Source: Prevotella sp. khp7
GTDB taxonomy: Bacteria; Bacteroidota; Bacteroidia; Bacteroidales; Bacteroidaceae
DNA: 64,000 nt
NCBI RefSeq assembly: GCF_900109055.1
Contig: NZ_FOIV01000003.1
Location: 62,001 to 126,000, forward strand
Direction: 5' to 3'
The translations under genes were made by a program, and so were the position numbers. The notes beneath the pieces are model-generated. The model was not told the DNA's origin. It did no database searches and was given only the letters and a program-made list of their open reading frames with translations. Below are positions 16,600 to 25,348 of this stretch, piece by piece; the first letter of the stretch is position 1, and every line of letters begins with the position of its first letter.

Positions 16600-18641
16600 T
16601 CCTCTACTTTATTTGTTTCTTCTTTGTTCTCAAGTTCTTTGGCTTCTGCCTCGAGTTCCTTGGCACGCTCTTCGGCCATGCGCTCTGCGTCAGCTTTCAT
16701 CTGAGCCTCAAGAAGCTCGTCGGCACGACTGACCCAGGGGCGCTTGCCGAATATCTTTTCTACATCCTCGGCAAAGATCACCTCACGGTCAATCAGTAAC
16801 TGAGCCAGCTGGGCGTGGCCCTCTTTGTGATCTGTCAGTATCTTCTTAGCGCGTTCATACTGCTCGTTGATCATTTTCAGCACCTCGTCGTCCATCACTT
16901 TCGCGGTGGTCTCTGAATATGGCTTCTGGAACTGATATTCTGCGTTGTTATAATAACATACATTGGGCAGCTTGTCGCTCATACCTGCATAGGCAACCAT
17001 GCCATAAGCCTGCTTGGTGGTGCGCTCTAAGTCGTTCATGGCGCCTGTAGAGATATGACCTACGAACAACTCCTCGGCAGCACGACCTCCCAAGAGAGAA
17101 CACATCTCGTCGAGCATGGCCTCCTTCGTCTGGAGCACACGCTCTTCGGGCAGATACCAGGCAGCACCAAGGGCCTGGCCACGTGGCACGATAGACACTT
17201 TGACCAATGGATTGGCAAACTCGGTGAACCAAGAGATCGTGGCATGGCCTGCCTCATGGATGGCGATAGAACGCTTTTCGGACTGTGTCATCACCTTGGT
17301 CTTCTTTTCCAATCCACCGATGATACGGTCTACGGCATCGAGGAAGTCCTGTTTGCTTACTGTCGGACTATTGTGTCGGGCGGCAATCAAGGCAGCCTCA
17401 TTACATACGTTGGCAATATCGGCACCAGAGAAACCAGGTGTCTGGCGAGCCAGGAAGTCGATATCGACGCTGTCGTCGGTCTTAACGGGCTTGAGATGAA
17501 CCTGAAAGACCTCTTTACGTTCATTCAAGTCGGGCAGGTCGACGTGTATCTGACGGTCGAAACGTCCTGCACGCAACAGGGCGGAGTCAAGCATGTCGGC
17601 ACGGTTGGTGGCTGCAAGGATAATGATACCGCTGTTAGTTCCAAAGCCATCCATCTCGGTGAGCAGGGCGTTCAGCGTGTTCTCGCGCTCATCATTACCA
17701 CCCATAGCAGGGTTCTTTGAACGGGCACGCCCCACGGCATCAATCTCATCGATGAAGATGATACATGGACTTTTCTGCTTGGCCTGCTGGAACAGGTCGC
17801 GCACACGGCTGGCACCAACACCCACAAACATCTCAACGAAGTCGGAACCACTCATCGAGAAGAATGGTACTCCAGCCTCACCAGCTACTGCCTTTGCAAG
17901 CAGTGTTTTACCTGTTCCTGGAGGACCTACCAACAGAGCTCCCTTGGGTATCTTACCTCCCAGATCTGTATATTTCTGTGGGTTCTTCAGGAAGTCTACA
18001 ATCTCCTGAATCTCCTGCTTAGCACCGGCCTGACCCGCAACGTCCTTAAATGTGATACCCAGGTCGCCTCCCTTCTCATACATCTTGGCTTTTGACTTGC
18101 CGACGCTGAAGACACCGCCTCCACCGCCGATACCGCCGCCGCCCATGCGGCGGAAGAAGAACATCCACAGGCCAATAAGTACCAGAAAGGGTAACAGATT
18201 ATAGAAAATAGTGGTAAAGAACTCGTTCTCCCGTTTATTCTCAAACGAGTAGCTTCCAGTAAAGGTCTTATCTTCCTTTGATTTCTCGATAAAGCCCTCA
18301 ACCTGGTCAATAGAACCGAATTCTACCTCTACATAGGGGTCGGTACCAGTCTGCTGACTGCCCTGATGGAAAACGTCACGGATGTGTTCTGGTTTGACGT
18401 ACATCTTGAGGATGCTCTGCGACTTGTTGACAATAATCTTCGAAGCATACCCCCGAGAGACCATTGACTTAAATTCACTATATGTGGCTGTCTTGCTTAC
18501 ACTGCTGTTGGTGGCCCCCCCACTTGAGAAGTAGAGCAGTCCGAGGGCAAGGATGGCGATGAGGTAGATCCAACTCATGTTGAACCGGGGCATATTCATC
18601 TTCGGCCCATTGCCACTATTATTCAGTTTCTTATTATCCAT
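16596..18641 (-). CDS. ftsH: ATP-dependent zinc metalloprotease FtsH
   Basis: 681 residues. Membrane-anchored AAA+ protease that degrades misfolded membrane proteins and some regulators. Two membrane segments (about 22-40 and 143-163) flank a periplasmic domain, then a glycine-rich linker, Walker A GPPGTGKT at 239-246, Walker B FIDEIDA near 296-302, and the zinc site HEAGH at 462-466. The tail is charged ([19 protein letters not shown]). It lies between rsfS (13-bp gap) and cdsA (4-base overlap), so protein quality control, ribosome silencing and phospholipid synthesis share one transcript. Confidence 0.97.
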   Translation of the reverse strand: MDNKKLNNSGNGPKMNMPRFNMSWIYLIAILALGLLYFSSGGATNSSVSKTATYSEFKSMVSRGYASKIIVNKSQSILKMYVKPEHIRDVFHQGSQQTGTDPYVEVEFGSIDQVEGFIEKSKEDKTFTGSYSFENKRENEFFTTIFYNLLPFLVLIGLWMFFFRRMGGGGIGGGGGVFSVGKSKAKMYEKGGDLGITFKDVAGQAGAKQEIQEIVDFLKNPQKYTDLGGKIPKGALLVGPPGTGKTLLAKAVAGEAGVPFFSMSGSDFVEMFVGVGASRVRDLFQQAKQKSPCIIFIDEIDAVGRARSKNPAMGGNDERENTLNALLTEMDGFGTNSGIIILAATNRADMLDSALLRAGRFDRQIHVDLPDLNERKEVFQVHLKPVKTDDSVDIDFLARQTPGFSGADIANVCNEAALIAARHNSPTVSKQDFLDAVDRIIGGLEKKTKVMTQSEKRSIAIHEAGHATISWFTEFANPLVKVSIVPRGQALGAAWYLPEERVLQTKEAMLDEMCSLLGGRAAEELFVGHISTGAMNDLERTTKQAYGMVAYAGMSDKLPNVCYYNNAEYQFQKPYSETTAKVMDDEVLKMINEQYERAKKILTDHKEGHAQLAQLLIDREVIFAEDVEKIFGKRPWVSRADELLEAQMKADAERMAEERAKELEAEAKELENKEETNKVEE

Positions 18642-18654
18642 AAGTTATTAATGT

Positions 18655-19005
18655 TTAATCCAAATCGGGTATTTGTGTTAAAGGGGCATCCTCCCAAAGA
18701 TGCTCGAGGTCGTAATACTCACGAACATCAGGCAGGAAAATATGTACCAGCACGTCGCTATAGTCCATAGCCACCCACTGGGCATTCTCCTGACCAACGA
18801 CATGGACGGGCTTCTCATGCAGACGCTCACGAGCCATGTCGCTGACAGACTCGGTAATGGCATCAACCTGTGCAGGTGAGTTGCCTGTACAGATGATGAA
18901 ATATTGGCAGATAGTGCCCTCAATTTTCGTCAGGTCGGCTATGACGATGTTACTACCTTTTTTTTCTTGAATTGCTTCTGTAATTGTTCGTACTAATTCC
19001 TTCAT
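18655..19005 (-). CDS. rsfS: ribosome silencing factor
   Basis: 116 residues of the RsfS/YbeB/Iojap family, which binds uL14 on the large subunit and blocks subunit joining when nutrients are short. Characteristic segments are ICTGNSPAQVDAITESV and WVAMDYSDVLVHIFLPDVREYYDLEHLW. The start at 19005 (MKELVRTITEAI) is preferred over an upstream in-frame ATG because the promoter (19033-19040) lies just upstream and the AT-rich leader fits. First gene of rsfS-ftsH-cdsA. Confidence 0.95.
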   Translation of the reverse strand: MKELVRTITEAIQEKKGSNIVIADLTKIEGTICQYFIICTGNSPAQVDAITESVSDMARERLHEKPVHVVGQENAQWVAMDYSDVLVHIFLPDVREYYDLEHLWEDAPLTQIPDLD

Positions 19006-19032
19006 TAATATATAAATAGGTGAATAATGGTG

Positions 19033-19040
19033 CAAAGGTA
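19033..19040 (-). promoter_or_regulatory. -7 element of rsfS-ftsH-cdsA
   Basis: TACCTTTG on the minus strand, 27 bases before the rsfS start. Confidence 0.7.
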
Positions 19041-19089
19041 CAGTAAATCGGGTGAAATGCAAAATAAATTAGAGTTTATTTTGATTTGG

Positions 19090-19127
19090 GAAAAAAATAA
19101 AGAGGCCTCCTTCTTGGAAACCTCTTA
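19090..19127 (-). terminator. terminator after tRNA-Gln
   Basis: On the minus strand AAGAGG...CCTCTT forms a stem with extra inner pairs, followed by TTTATTTTTTT. Confidence 0.65.
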
Positions 19128-19134
19128 TTCTCTG

Positions 19135-19205
19135 TTGGGGTACCCGGACTCGAACCAGGAAAGGCAGGACCAGAATCTGCAGTGTTACCATTACACCATA
19201 CCCCA
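19135..19205 (-). tRNA. tRNA-Gln (CTG)
   Basis: A 71-base cloverleaf: acceptor TGGGGTA/TACCCCA with the U1-A72 pair typical of tRNA-Gln, anticodon loop TTCTGGT giving CTG, and T arm GGTTCGAGTCC. The last pair of the anticodon stem (31-39) is an A-C mismatch in this reading. CCA is not encoded. Confidence 0.88.
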
Positions 19206-19235
19206 ATGGAAGGTTGCAATTTTGAATTGCGGGTG

Positions 19236-19243
19236 CAAAGGTA
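19236..19243 (-). promoter_or_regulatory. -7 element of tRNA-Gln
   Basis: TACCTTTG on the minus strand, 30 bases before the tRNA. Confidence 0.65.
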
Positions 19244-19295
19244 CTGCTTTTTCTTGAATTACCAAAACTTTTTGGAGGAAAATTTATAAAAAAGA

Positions 19296-19322
19296 TAAAA
19301 ATCCCGCCAATTGGCGGGATTT
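19296..19322 (-). terminator. terminator of the DUF349 gene
   Basis: Stem AAATCCCGCC / GGCGGGATTT with loop AATT just after the stop codon, followed by a T-rich tail on the minus strand. Confidence 0.85.
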
Positions 19323-19331
19323 CCTTATCTG

Positions 19332-21143
19332 TTATTCCTTGTTTTCGGCGTCGATAGCCTTGATTTTCTCACGAACCAGGTTCATGTCGTCTTTTAGTTT
19401 CTGAACCTTACGATTCATTTCGTCGATAAGACTGTTGCCCTTCTTTGAACTGGCATTCAGGAAACCAAGATTATTCTCGTAGGTCTGAACCTCCTGCTTG
19501 ATTGCCTCGTATTGGCGGAACAGGCGGGCACGCTCATTGTCAAGTGCATTCTCTCCGCGTTCTGCTACCTGTTTAAGGCTTTGCTTGAAGTTGTTCAGAC
19601 GGCGCTTGGCCACACTGATGTTCAAGTCCTTATAAAGTTTATCAAGCACGGCGTGATACTCTTCATAGATCTTATCCTTCTCTTTGAAAGGTACATGACC
19701 GATGGCATTGTATTCCTCAACGAGTTGCTGAACCTTGTCCTGAACATTCTCACCGGCCTCTTCTGCCACTGCCTTGAGTTTCTCGATGACATCACGTTTC
19801 TTGTCCAGGTTTGCATGCTCCTCACTGCGCTGTCCGGCACCTGCGGCATTACGGGCTTCAAAGAATTTGTTGCATGCTCCCAGGAACTCTTCCCATAGTT
19901 GGTCACCCAGCTTCTTAGGTACCATGCCGATGGTCTTCCATTCCTTTTGTAAGGCAATCATCTTGTCGCCTGTGGATTTCCAATCTGTTGAATCCTGAAG
20001 AGCCTTCGCTTTCTCAATAAGGGCACGCTTCTTGTCGGCGTTCTCTTTAAAGGTGTCTTTGAGTCCTTTGAAATATTCTGCCTTGCGCCCAAAGAAGTCG
20101 TCACAGGCTGCACGGAAACGCTCGAAAATCTTCACGTTCATCTTCTGAGGGGCAAAACCGATGGTTTTCCATTCTGTCTGGATATCGATAATCTGTTTGG
20201 TATGCTTCTCCCAGTCACCGCTTCCCTTATTCTCTTCAGCTGCAATGGCCTCAACCTTCTCGCAGAGCACAGTCTTACGTGCCAGATTGTCTTCTTCCTT
20301 GGCACGAATACCCTCGAAGTGCTGTTGATGGCGCTTGTTAATGACTGTTGACGCGGCCTTGAAGCGATTCCATATCTCTTCACGGAGTTCCTTGGCAACA
20401 GGACCGATCTCGCGATATTCCTGATGGAGCTTCTGGAGCTGATGGAAAGCACTGATGATGTCCTCTTCGTTAGCGAGATTCTCAGCAGCTTCGCAAAGAC
20501 GCTCCTTCTGTTCCTTGTTCTTCTTGAAGTCATACTCACGAGCTTCGCTATTCAGACGGAGCATATCGTAGAACTGCTCAACATAGAGTTGGTAGTTGCG
20601 CCACAATTCATTGGCCTTCTCTGCTGGTACGTTTTTAATCTCGCGCCATTGCTGTTGCAGAGCCTTAAACTCCTGGTAGTTCTTGTTCGCATCCTCAGGG
20701 GTGGTGACCATTGCCTTAATCTTCTCAATGATGTCGAGCTTTTTGGTGAGGTTTTCTTGTTTTTCTGCCTCCTGCTCTTTGAAGAGTTTGGCACGGCGCT
20801 CCTTGATGATACCCATCTCCGCCTTGAATTTCTCTTCTTCCTCGTCGGGGGTGATCTGATACTTCTCAGGGTCTCCGCCTGCATCAAGGTAAGCCTTCAG
20901 CTGAGCTTCGCGCTCTGCAACATGGAGTTTATAGAACGCAGTCTTCAGGTTTTCCACTTCCTCCTTCTGAGGGGTTTCCTCGCCATGGGCAATATCCTGC
21001 ACACGGCGCAGAACCTCAGCTTTGGTCTCATAGACCTTGCGGGGCTGTGCTTCAGCTTCATTTGTGACTTCAGGAGCTTCAGCTTCCTGGATAACTTCTT
21101 GTTTTACCTCCTGCTCGAGGATGTTGTCTTGAGAGTCCATCAT
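19332..21143 (-). CDS. DUF349 domain protein
   Basis: 603 residues. Highly charged, almost entirely helical, with repeated modules of the type W(K/R)xIGxAP or IGxVPKK followed by LWxxFxxACDxFF (for example WKTIGFAPQKMNVKIFERFRA and WKTIGMVPKKLGDQLWEEF), which define DUF349. The N-terminal ~60 residues are acidic and disordered. A C-terminal coiled coil (EMNRKVQKLKDDMNLVREKI) ends it. The family is conserved in Bacteroidetes and Actinobacteria with no firmly settled function. It is monocistronic with its own promoter and terminator. The choice between adjacent Met1 and Met2 is open. Confidence 0.85.
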   Translation of the reverse strand: MMDSQDNILEQEVKQEVIQEAEAPEVTNEAEAQPRKVYETKAEVLRRVQDIAHGEETPQKEEVENLKTAFYKLHVAEREAQLKAYLDAGGDPEKYQITPDEEEEKFKAEMGIIKERRAKLFKEQEAEKQENLTKKLDIIEKIKAMVTTPEDANKNYQEFKALQQQWREIKNVPAEKANELWRNYQLYVEQFYDMLRLNSEAREYDFKKNKEQKERLCEAAENLANEEDIISAFHQLQKLHQEYREIGPVAKELREEIWNRFKAASTVINKRHQQHFEGIRAKEEDNLARKTVLCEKVEAIAAEENKGSGDWEKHTKQIIDIQTEWKTIGFAPQKMNVKIFERFRAACDDFFGRKAEYFKGLKDTFKENADKKRALIEKAKALQDSTDWKSTGDKMIALQKEWKTIGMVPKKLGDQLWEEFLGACNKFFEARNAAGAGQRSEEHANLDKKRDVIEKLKAVAEEAGENVQDKVQQLVEEYNAIGHVPFKEKDKIYEEYHAVLDKLYKDLNISVAKRRLNNFKQSLKQVAERGENALDNERARLFRQYEAIKQEVQTYENNLGFLNASSKKGNSLIDEMNRKVQKLKDDMNLVREKIKAIDAENKE

Positions 21144-21176
21144 TTAACTATTTTAGTTTATGATTTGAGAATAGTA

Positions 21177-21212
21177 TGGTGCATTGCACCACTGCATTTG
21201 GGGTCAAAATTA
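21177..21212 (-). promoter_or_regulatory. promoter and palindrome upstream of the DUF349 gene
   Basis: A minus-strand TAATTTTG box lies at 21205-21212. Just downstream, in the predicted leader, is a perfect odd palindrome TGGTGCA-T-TGCACCA (21177-21191), a possible operator or leader hairpin. Confidence 0.55.
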
Positions 21213-21323
21213 CATAAAATAATTAAAAAAGTAAAAAAGTAAGAAGGTAAAGCGGCTCCAATTTAAATTATTTAACATATTTCGCTGCTGTTTTACCTTT
21301 TTACCCTTTTACCTTTTTACTTT

Positions 21324-22250
21324 TTATACCAATCGTTTATGACGGAAAACCCACCATGCTATTCCTGAGATAGCGACAGAAACAACGATGGCAAAAATAA
21401 ATCCCCATGGTTTGGCCTCCATGCCGTTGACAAGATTCATACCAAACATCGAGGTGACGAGTGTCGGAATCATCATTAGAATTGTAACAGAGGTGAGCGT
21501 ACGCATCACTGTGTTCATATTATTGTTGATGATACTCTGATAGGTGTCCATTGTCGACTCAAGGATGTTGGAATAGATGCTGGTTGTCTCGCGAGCCTGT
21601 GTCATCTCAATGTTGACGTCTTCAATCAGGTCGGCGTCAAGTTCGTCGATCTGTAGTTTGAACTTCAGTTTCTGCAGAAGGTTCTCATTACCTCGGATAG
21701 AAGTCTGGAAGTATGTAAGTGAGTCTTGCAGTCGGCTCAGACCAATCAGACTCTCATTATTCACTTCTTTGTCGAGATTACGCTTGGCCTTGTCTACCAG
21801 CATAGATATCTGCTTCAGACGTTTCAGATACCAAACGGCACTGCTGAGGAACAGGCGGAATATCATGTCGACATGGTCGGTAAAGCCCACGTTGCGTCTC
21901 TGCTGGAACGATACAAAATCAATCATCATGTTGGTCTCATAGAAACAAACGGTGATGGTGACGTCGCGCTTATGAATAATACCGAGAGGCACTGTGGTGT
22001 ATGGTGTTCTTGAGCGTATTTCCTTGACATAAGGAATACGTAAGATAATGAGCATCCAACCATCGTCGTACTCATAACGGGCACGCTCGTCGGTATCGCT
22101 GATATCCGACATGAAATAGTCAGGGATGTTGAACTTTTCTTCGAGTTCATGCTGGTCTTCTTCGGTGGGGCATGTCACCTGTATCCAGCAATTGGGCTGC
22201 CACTCTGGGAGCTGGGTCAGTCCGCCTTGGGTGTTCCAGAAAGTCTTCAT
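21324..22250 (-). CDS. corA: CorA-type divalent cation transporter
   Basis: 308 residues. Soluble N-terminal funnel followed by two C-terminal membrane segments. The diagnostic GMN motif is in TSMFGMNLVNG at the end of the first segment, which forms the Mg2+ selectivity filter. It imports Mg2+ and possibly Co2+ or Ni2+. Size and layout are normal. The messenger has an unusually long leader (about 138 bases from the promoter at 22393-22400) with an inverted repeat that ends at the start codon, described separately. Confidence 0.93.
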   Translation of the reverse strand: MKTFWNTQGGLTQLPEWQPNCWIQVTCPTEEDQHELEEKFNIPDYFMSDISDTDERARYEYDDGWMLIILRIPYVKEIRSRTPYTTVPLGIIHKRDVTITVCFYETNMMIDFVSFQQRRNVGFTDHVDMIFRLFLSSAVWYLKRLKQISMLVDKAKRNLDKEVNNESLIGLSRLQDSLTYFQTSIRGNENLLQKLKFKLQIDELDADLIEDVNIEMTQARETTSIYSNILESTMDTYQSIINNNMNTVMRTLTSVTILMMIPTLVTSMFGMNLVNGMEAKPWGFIFAIVVSVAISGIAWWVFRHKRLV

Positions 22251-22400
22251 TTTGCTAATCCTTTTTTCGTTTATGAAATGGTTTTAGCGGCAAAGGGATT
22301 AGCAGCCTTGCTCGCCATCCCCCGCCATTACGAATTGTAATTGTCCGCCGGGTAATCGTCCATAATTTTATTAATATTTTAATTATCGGGTGCAAAGATA
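22251..22400 (-). promoter_or_regulatory. corA promoter and structured leader
   Basis: A minus-strand TATCTTTG box at 22393-22400 is followed by an untranslated leader of about 138 bases. An 8-base inverted repeat GCTAATCC (22296-22303) / GGATTAGC (22254-22261) encloses about 34 bases, and its second arm ends 3 bases before the ATG. A GC-rich segment with runs of G lies upstream. This could be a cis-regulatory RNA controlling ribosome access. I do not recognise a known Mg2+ riboswitch class. Confidence 0.5.
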
Positions 22401-22403
22401 ATT

Positions 22404-22440
22404 AAAAATCGCGGACTTGCCAAGCAAATCCGCGATTTTT
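22404..22440 (-). terminator. terminator of pepD
   Basis: A 12-bp stem AAAAATCGCGGA / TCCGCGATTTTT with T residues on both ends. It separates pepD from the corA promoter. Confidence 0.85.
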
Positions 22441-22448
22441 TGTTTTTT

Positions 22449-23906
22449 TTATTTCTCAGGAATATCTTCAAGGGTTTTCTTGAGAAGTTGCCAGAATGGA
22501 GCCACTGTCTCGATAAGGGCGCGCTCTGTTGTTGTGTGAGGCGACTTCATGGTTGGTCCAAGGCTTACCACATCGAGATGGGGGTACTTGCCAAGAATAA
22601 TAGAACACTCCAGGCCTGCATGGTCTACCTGAATGATACCATCTTTATCAAATAAGTCTTTATACTCCTTGAGCAGCAGATGCAGAATCTCTGAGTCGGG
22701 GTTTGGATCCCAACCGCCATAGCTGCCTGCGGTCTCAACTTTCATACCAGCCATATTGAAGCAACTCTCGAGGGTTTTGACAATATAGTCTTTCATATCC
22801 TCACGGCTACTACGGGCCAGAATCTTCAGGGAAGCCTTGCCATCGCCAATATTGATGATAGCCAGGTTGCTGGATGTCTCTACTACGTCGGGATAGCTTG
22901 GTATCATGCGAACCACGCCGTCGTGACATGCGTAGATGGCATCAATCAAATTGTCTTGAATCTCTACGGGGACCTCTCTTTTTGGAGTCTCCACATCTTC
23001 GCATATAACCTCGATGCCGCTCTCAATGCCCTTAAACTCGTCTTGGAAGTCCTCAAGCCAATCGGCTGCCAGTTCTTTCAAGGCTGTAACGTTTTCTTTA
23101 GGAAGTGTCAGCACCGCTTCGGCCTTGAAAGGAATAGCGTTGCGCATGTTGCCGCCCTGCCATCCTGCCAGACGGGCCTCACATTCCTCAATGGCTTCAC
23201 GAACCAGCCGAACGAGCAACTTGTTGGCATTACCACGTCCCTCGTGAATCTCAAGTCCGGAGTGTCCGCCACGAAGTCCTTTAATGGTGACCTTGACTGC
23301 TGCATCGTCAGCATCGGTCTCTACTTCTTTATAGTCAAGTGTGGCAGTAATGTCAATGCCGCCAGCAGAACCAATGACGAACTTACCCCATGTCTCAGAG
23401 TCGAGATTCATCAGAATATCGCCATTCAGTTCGCCTTCTGGCAGTGCGTTGGCACCAAACATCCCCGTCTCTTCGTCGGCTGTAATCAGTGCTTCGATGG
23501 GGCCGTGCTTCAAGGTCTTGTCTTCCATCACAGCCATGATAGCTGCAACACCCAAGCCATTGTCGGCTCCAAGAGTGGTCCCTTTTGCTTTCACCCACTC
23601 GCCGTCAATCCATGGCTGGATGGGATCGGTCTCGAAATTATGGGTCGACTCTGGCGTCTTCTGGGGTACCATATCCATATGGGCCTGCAGAATGACCCCC
23701 TTCTTGTTTTCCATGCCAGGAGAAGCGGGTTTGCGCATCACAATATTGTCGGCAGAATCTTTGAAAACCTCGACGCCTGCCTTCTTACCGAAATCGAGCA
23801 GGAACTGCTGTATTTTCTCCAAATGTCCACTAGGGCGTGGTACCTGGGTCAGTGCATAAAAGTTTTTCCAGATGCACGCTGGGTTCAGATTTTTAATTTC
23901 ACTCAT
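22449..23906 (-). CDS. pepD: aminoacyl-histidine dipeptidase (M20 family)
   Basis: 485 residues. Cytosolic zinc dipeptidase of the M20C type that cleaves Xaa-His and other dipeptides. Metal-site motifs include ILQAHMDMVPQ, TLGADNGLGVAA, TADEETGMFGA and, toward the C-terminus, VDHAGLECSIILGKYP. Length fits PepD. It starts 2 bp after the stop of the flippase-like gene and ends at a strong terminator, so the two form an operon although no functional link is obvious. Confidence 0.94.
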   Translation of the reverse strand: MSEIKNLNPACIWKNFYALTQVPRPSGHLEKIQQFLLDFGKKAGVEVFKDSADNIVMRKPASPGMENKKGVILQAHMDMVPQKTPESTHNFETDPIQPWIDGEWVKAKGTTLGADNGLGVAAIMAVMEDKTLKHGPIEALITADEETGMFGANALPEGELNGDILMNLDSETWGKFVIGSAGGIDITATLDYKEVETDADDAAVKVTIKGLRGGHSGLEIHEGRGNANKLLVRLVREAIEECEARLAGWQGGNMRNAIPFKAEAVLTLPKENVTALKELAADWLEDFQDEFKGIESGIEVICEDVETPKREVPVEIQDNLIDAIYACHDGVVRMIPSYPDVVETSSNLAIINIGDGKASLKILARSSREDMKDYIVKTLESCFNMAGMKVETAGSYGGWDPNPDSEILHLLLKEYKDLFDKDGIIQVDHAGLECSIILGKYPHLDVVSLGPTMKSPHTTTERALIETVAPFWQLLKKTLEDIPEK

Positions 23907-23908
23907 AG

Positions 23909-24910
23909 TTATATCGTTTTAGAGTTTATACGCTTTGTAAAAGAGAGTGCTGCCCAAGCCCATACGCCAAGTGCTACGACAAGTAGAGTCTGAACAGTAT
24001 GTACAATCAGTACGAAATAGAGGGCATGCTCGTCAATCACGCCATAGAGAATAAGCATCGTTTTTACAGCGAAATGCCAAGGGCCTGCGCCATTAGGCGT
24101 AGGTACGATAACTGCGATAGAGCCTACGACGAATGTCACCATTGCACATCCTAGTCCAAGATGTTCTGTAAAGTCGAAACAGAAGAACGTGAGATAGTAG
24201 TGCAGGAAATAGCTTACCCAGATACCAAGGGTGAAGAAAATGAAGAGGGGCTGGTTCTTGACTCCCTTCAATGAAATGATACCCTGCCAGATGCTCCCGA
24301 TAGTGGCTTTCACCTTACTATATATATTGAGGCTCTGGAAAAGCACATGTACTAGAATAAGGATGGCAATCACACAGACTGCGGTCACAAGATAACCTGT
24401 GGCTGAGAACTTGTTGAAGATGGTATCAAGACTTGTGCCGGTCTTGTCGAAGAACGTACCGAAGACGCTCAGTTCGAATAACAGGGTGAGGCCCGTAATG
24501 CCACCTACGACTAGAGCGTCGATGGCTCGCTCTGTAACAACTGTGCCTAATGCCTTGGAAAATGATACGCCATCATAGCGTTTTAGAACGCCACAACGTG
24601 TGAACTCACCGATGCGGGGAATCATGAGGCTGACAGCATAAGACAGAAAGACGGCATACAGACTTGTAGATGTGCGCGGATGCTCATCTATAGGTTCCAG
24701 CGTCTGTTTCCATCGCCAGCCACGGAACATCTGTGCAAGAATACCGAAGGGAAATGACAATAGCATCCATGTCCAGTTCATCTCATTGGTCAGTACATGA
24801 CTGATACGTCCGAAGTCTTCCCCCCGATACATCCAATACAAAATCGCTCCACCTAACAGAATAGGAAAGATGATTTTTGCAGCGTTGGTCATGATATTTT
24901 TCATTTCCAT
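23909..24910 (-). CDS. flippase-like membrane protein (lysylphosphatidylglycerol synthase TM family)
   Basis: 333 residues, about eight hydrophobic segments, matching the UPF0104/PF03706 family (ILYWMYRGEDF, PIDEHPRTSTSLYAVFLSYAVSLMIPRIGEFTRCGVLKRYDG, VPTPNGAGPWHFAVKTML). It lacks the soluble lysyl-transferase domain of MprF, so it is the membrane part only, perhaps a lipid or glycolipid transporter. ATG at 24910 is the first start after the TACCTTTG box, which lies 5 bases upstream; starts at 24904 and 24892 are also possible. First gene before pepD. Confidence 0.85.
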   Translation of the reverse strand: MEMKNIMTNAAKIIFPILLGGAILYWMYRGEDFGRISHVLTNEMNWTWMLLSFPFGILAQMFRGWRWKQTLEPIDEHPRTSTSLYAVFLSYAVSLMIPRIGEFTRCGVLKRYDGVSFSKALGTVVTERAIDALVVGGITGLTLLFELSVFGTFFDKTGTSLDTIFNKFSATGYLVTAVCVIAILILVHVLFQSLNIYSKVKATIGSIWQGIISLKGVKNQPLFIFFTLGIWVSYFLHYYLTFFCFDFTEHLGLGCAMVTFVVGSIAVIVPTPNGAGPWHFAVKTMLILYGVIDEHALYFVLIVHTVQTLLVVALGVWAWAALSFTKRINSKTI

Positions 24911-24915
24911 GGGGA

Positions 24916-24923
24916 CAAAGGTA
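24916..24923 (-). promoter_or_regulatory. -7 element of the flippase-pepD operon
   Basis: TACCTTTG on the minus strand, 5 bases before ATG 24910. A TTTG 20 bp upstream belongs to the shared upstream module at 24937-24996. Confidence 0.7.
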
Positions 24924-24936
24924 CTACAAATCGATT

Positions 24937-24996
24937 GAAATACCAAATTTTATTTGGATATTTCTGAGATGCAATATACTTTCGAGCGAAGCTCAA
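24937..24996 (-). repeat. shared promoter-upstream module, copy 1
   Basis: Minus strand reads TTGAGCTTCGCTCGAA, then about 12 variable bases, then TCAGAAATATCCAAAT and AAAATTTGGTATTT, ending 13 bases before the -7 box. The same order and spacing are found upstream of tdk at 34512-34567. It covers the -33 position. Confidence 0.7.
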
Positions 24997-25084
24997 GGTA
25001 CTGAAATAAATTGATACGGGTCAATGAATCGACTGTTTTTTACCCTTTTATGTGTTTTTTCTTGTCTGTGTACGCAAACAGAAG

Positions 25085-25092
25085 TACCTTTG
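25085..25092 (+). promoter_or_regulatory. -7 element of the 30-residue peptide gene
   Basis: TACCTTTG with a TTG at 25062-25064 (20-bp spacing). It lies 51 bases before the small start codon. Confidence 0.65.
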
Positions 25093-25143
25093 CAGCATCA
25101 AAAAGAACACAGGATAACCTAATTGAAAGATTAGAATAAGAAT

Positions 25144-25236
25144 ATGGTAGTATTATTTATGATAACATTTATCGTTGCAGTATGTGCTGCTGAGGCAATG
25201 AAAGCTGATAACGGCATGGATCTGAAAACGAAGTAG
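25144..25236 (+). CDS. 30-residue putative membrane peptide
   Basis: A 31-codon reading frame giving MVVLFMITFIVAVCAAEA then MKADNGMDLKTK. The first 18 residues form one hydrophobic segment and the tail is hydrophilic with a net balanced charge. It has its own Bacteroidetes-type promoter (25085-25092), an AG-rich stretch just before the ATG, and a terminator at 25272-25301, so it is a complete single-gene transcription unit of about 200 bases. Function is unknown. It could instead be a small RNA with a chance frame, but the hydrophobic profile argues for translation. Confidence 0.55.
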   Translation: MVVLFMITFIVAVCAAEAMKADNGMDLKTK

Positions 25237-25271
25237 AAACTGAAAAATGAGAGAAGAAAGCATAGAAGAAG

Positions 25272-25301
25272 CAGGCAGGATGTGAATCTTGCCTGTTTTT
25301 T
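25272..25301 (+). terminator. terminator of the 30-residue peptide gene
   Basis: 10-bp stem CAGGCAGGAT / ATCTTGCCTG (one wobble), loop GTGA, then six T residues. Confidence 0.85.
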
Positions 25302-25335
25302 CCTGTTTTTGTTTTGCATTTCACGTAAAAAATAC

Positions 25336-25343
25336 TATCTTTG
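25336..25343 (+). promoter_or_regulatory. -7 element of rsmA
   Basis: TATCTTTG, 5 bases before the rsmA ATG. Confidence 0.7.
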
Positions 25344-25348
25344 CACTC

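Noticed and set aside
25131..25319. 62-codon frame antisense to the 30-residue peptide gene
   Set aside because: No promoter or ribosome site of the usual type, and it runs through the terminator of the plus-strand unit.
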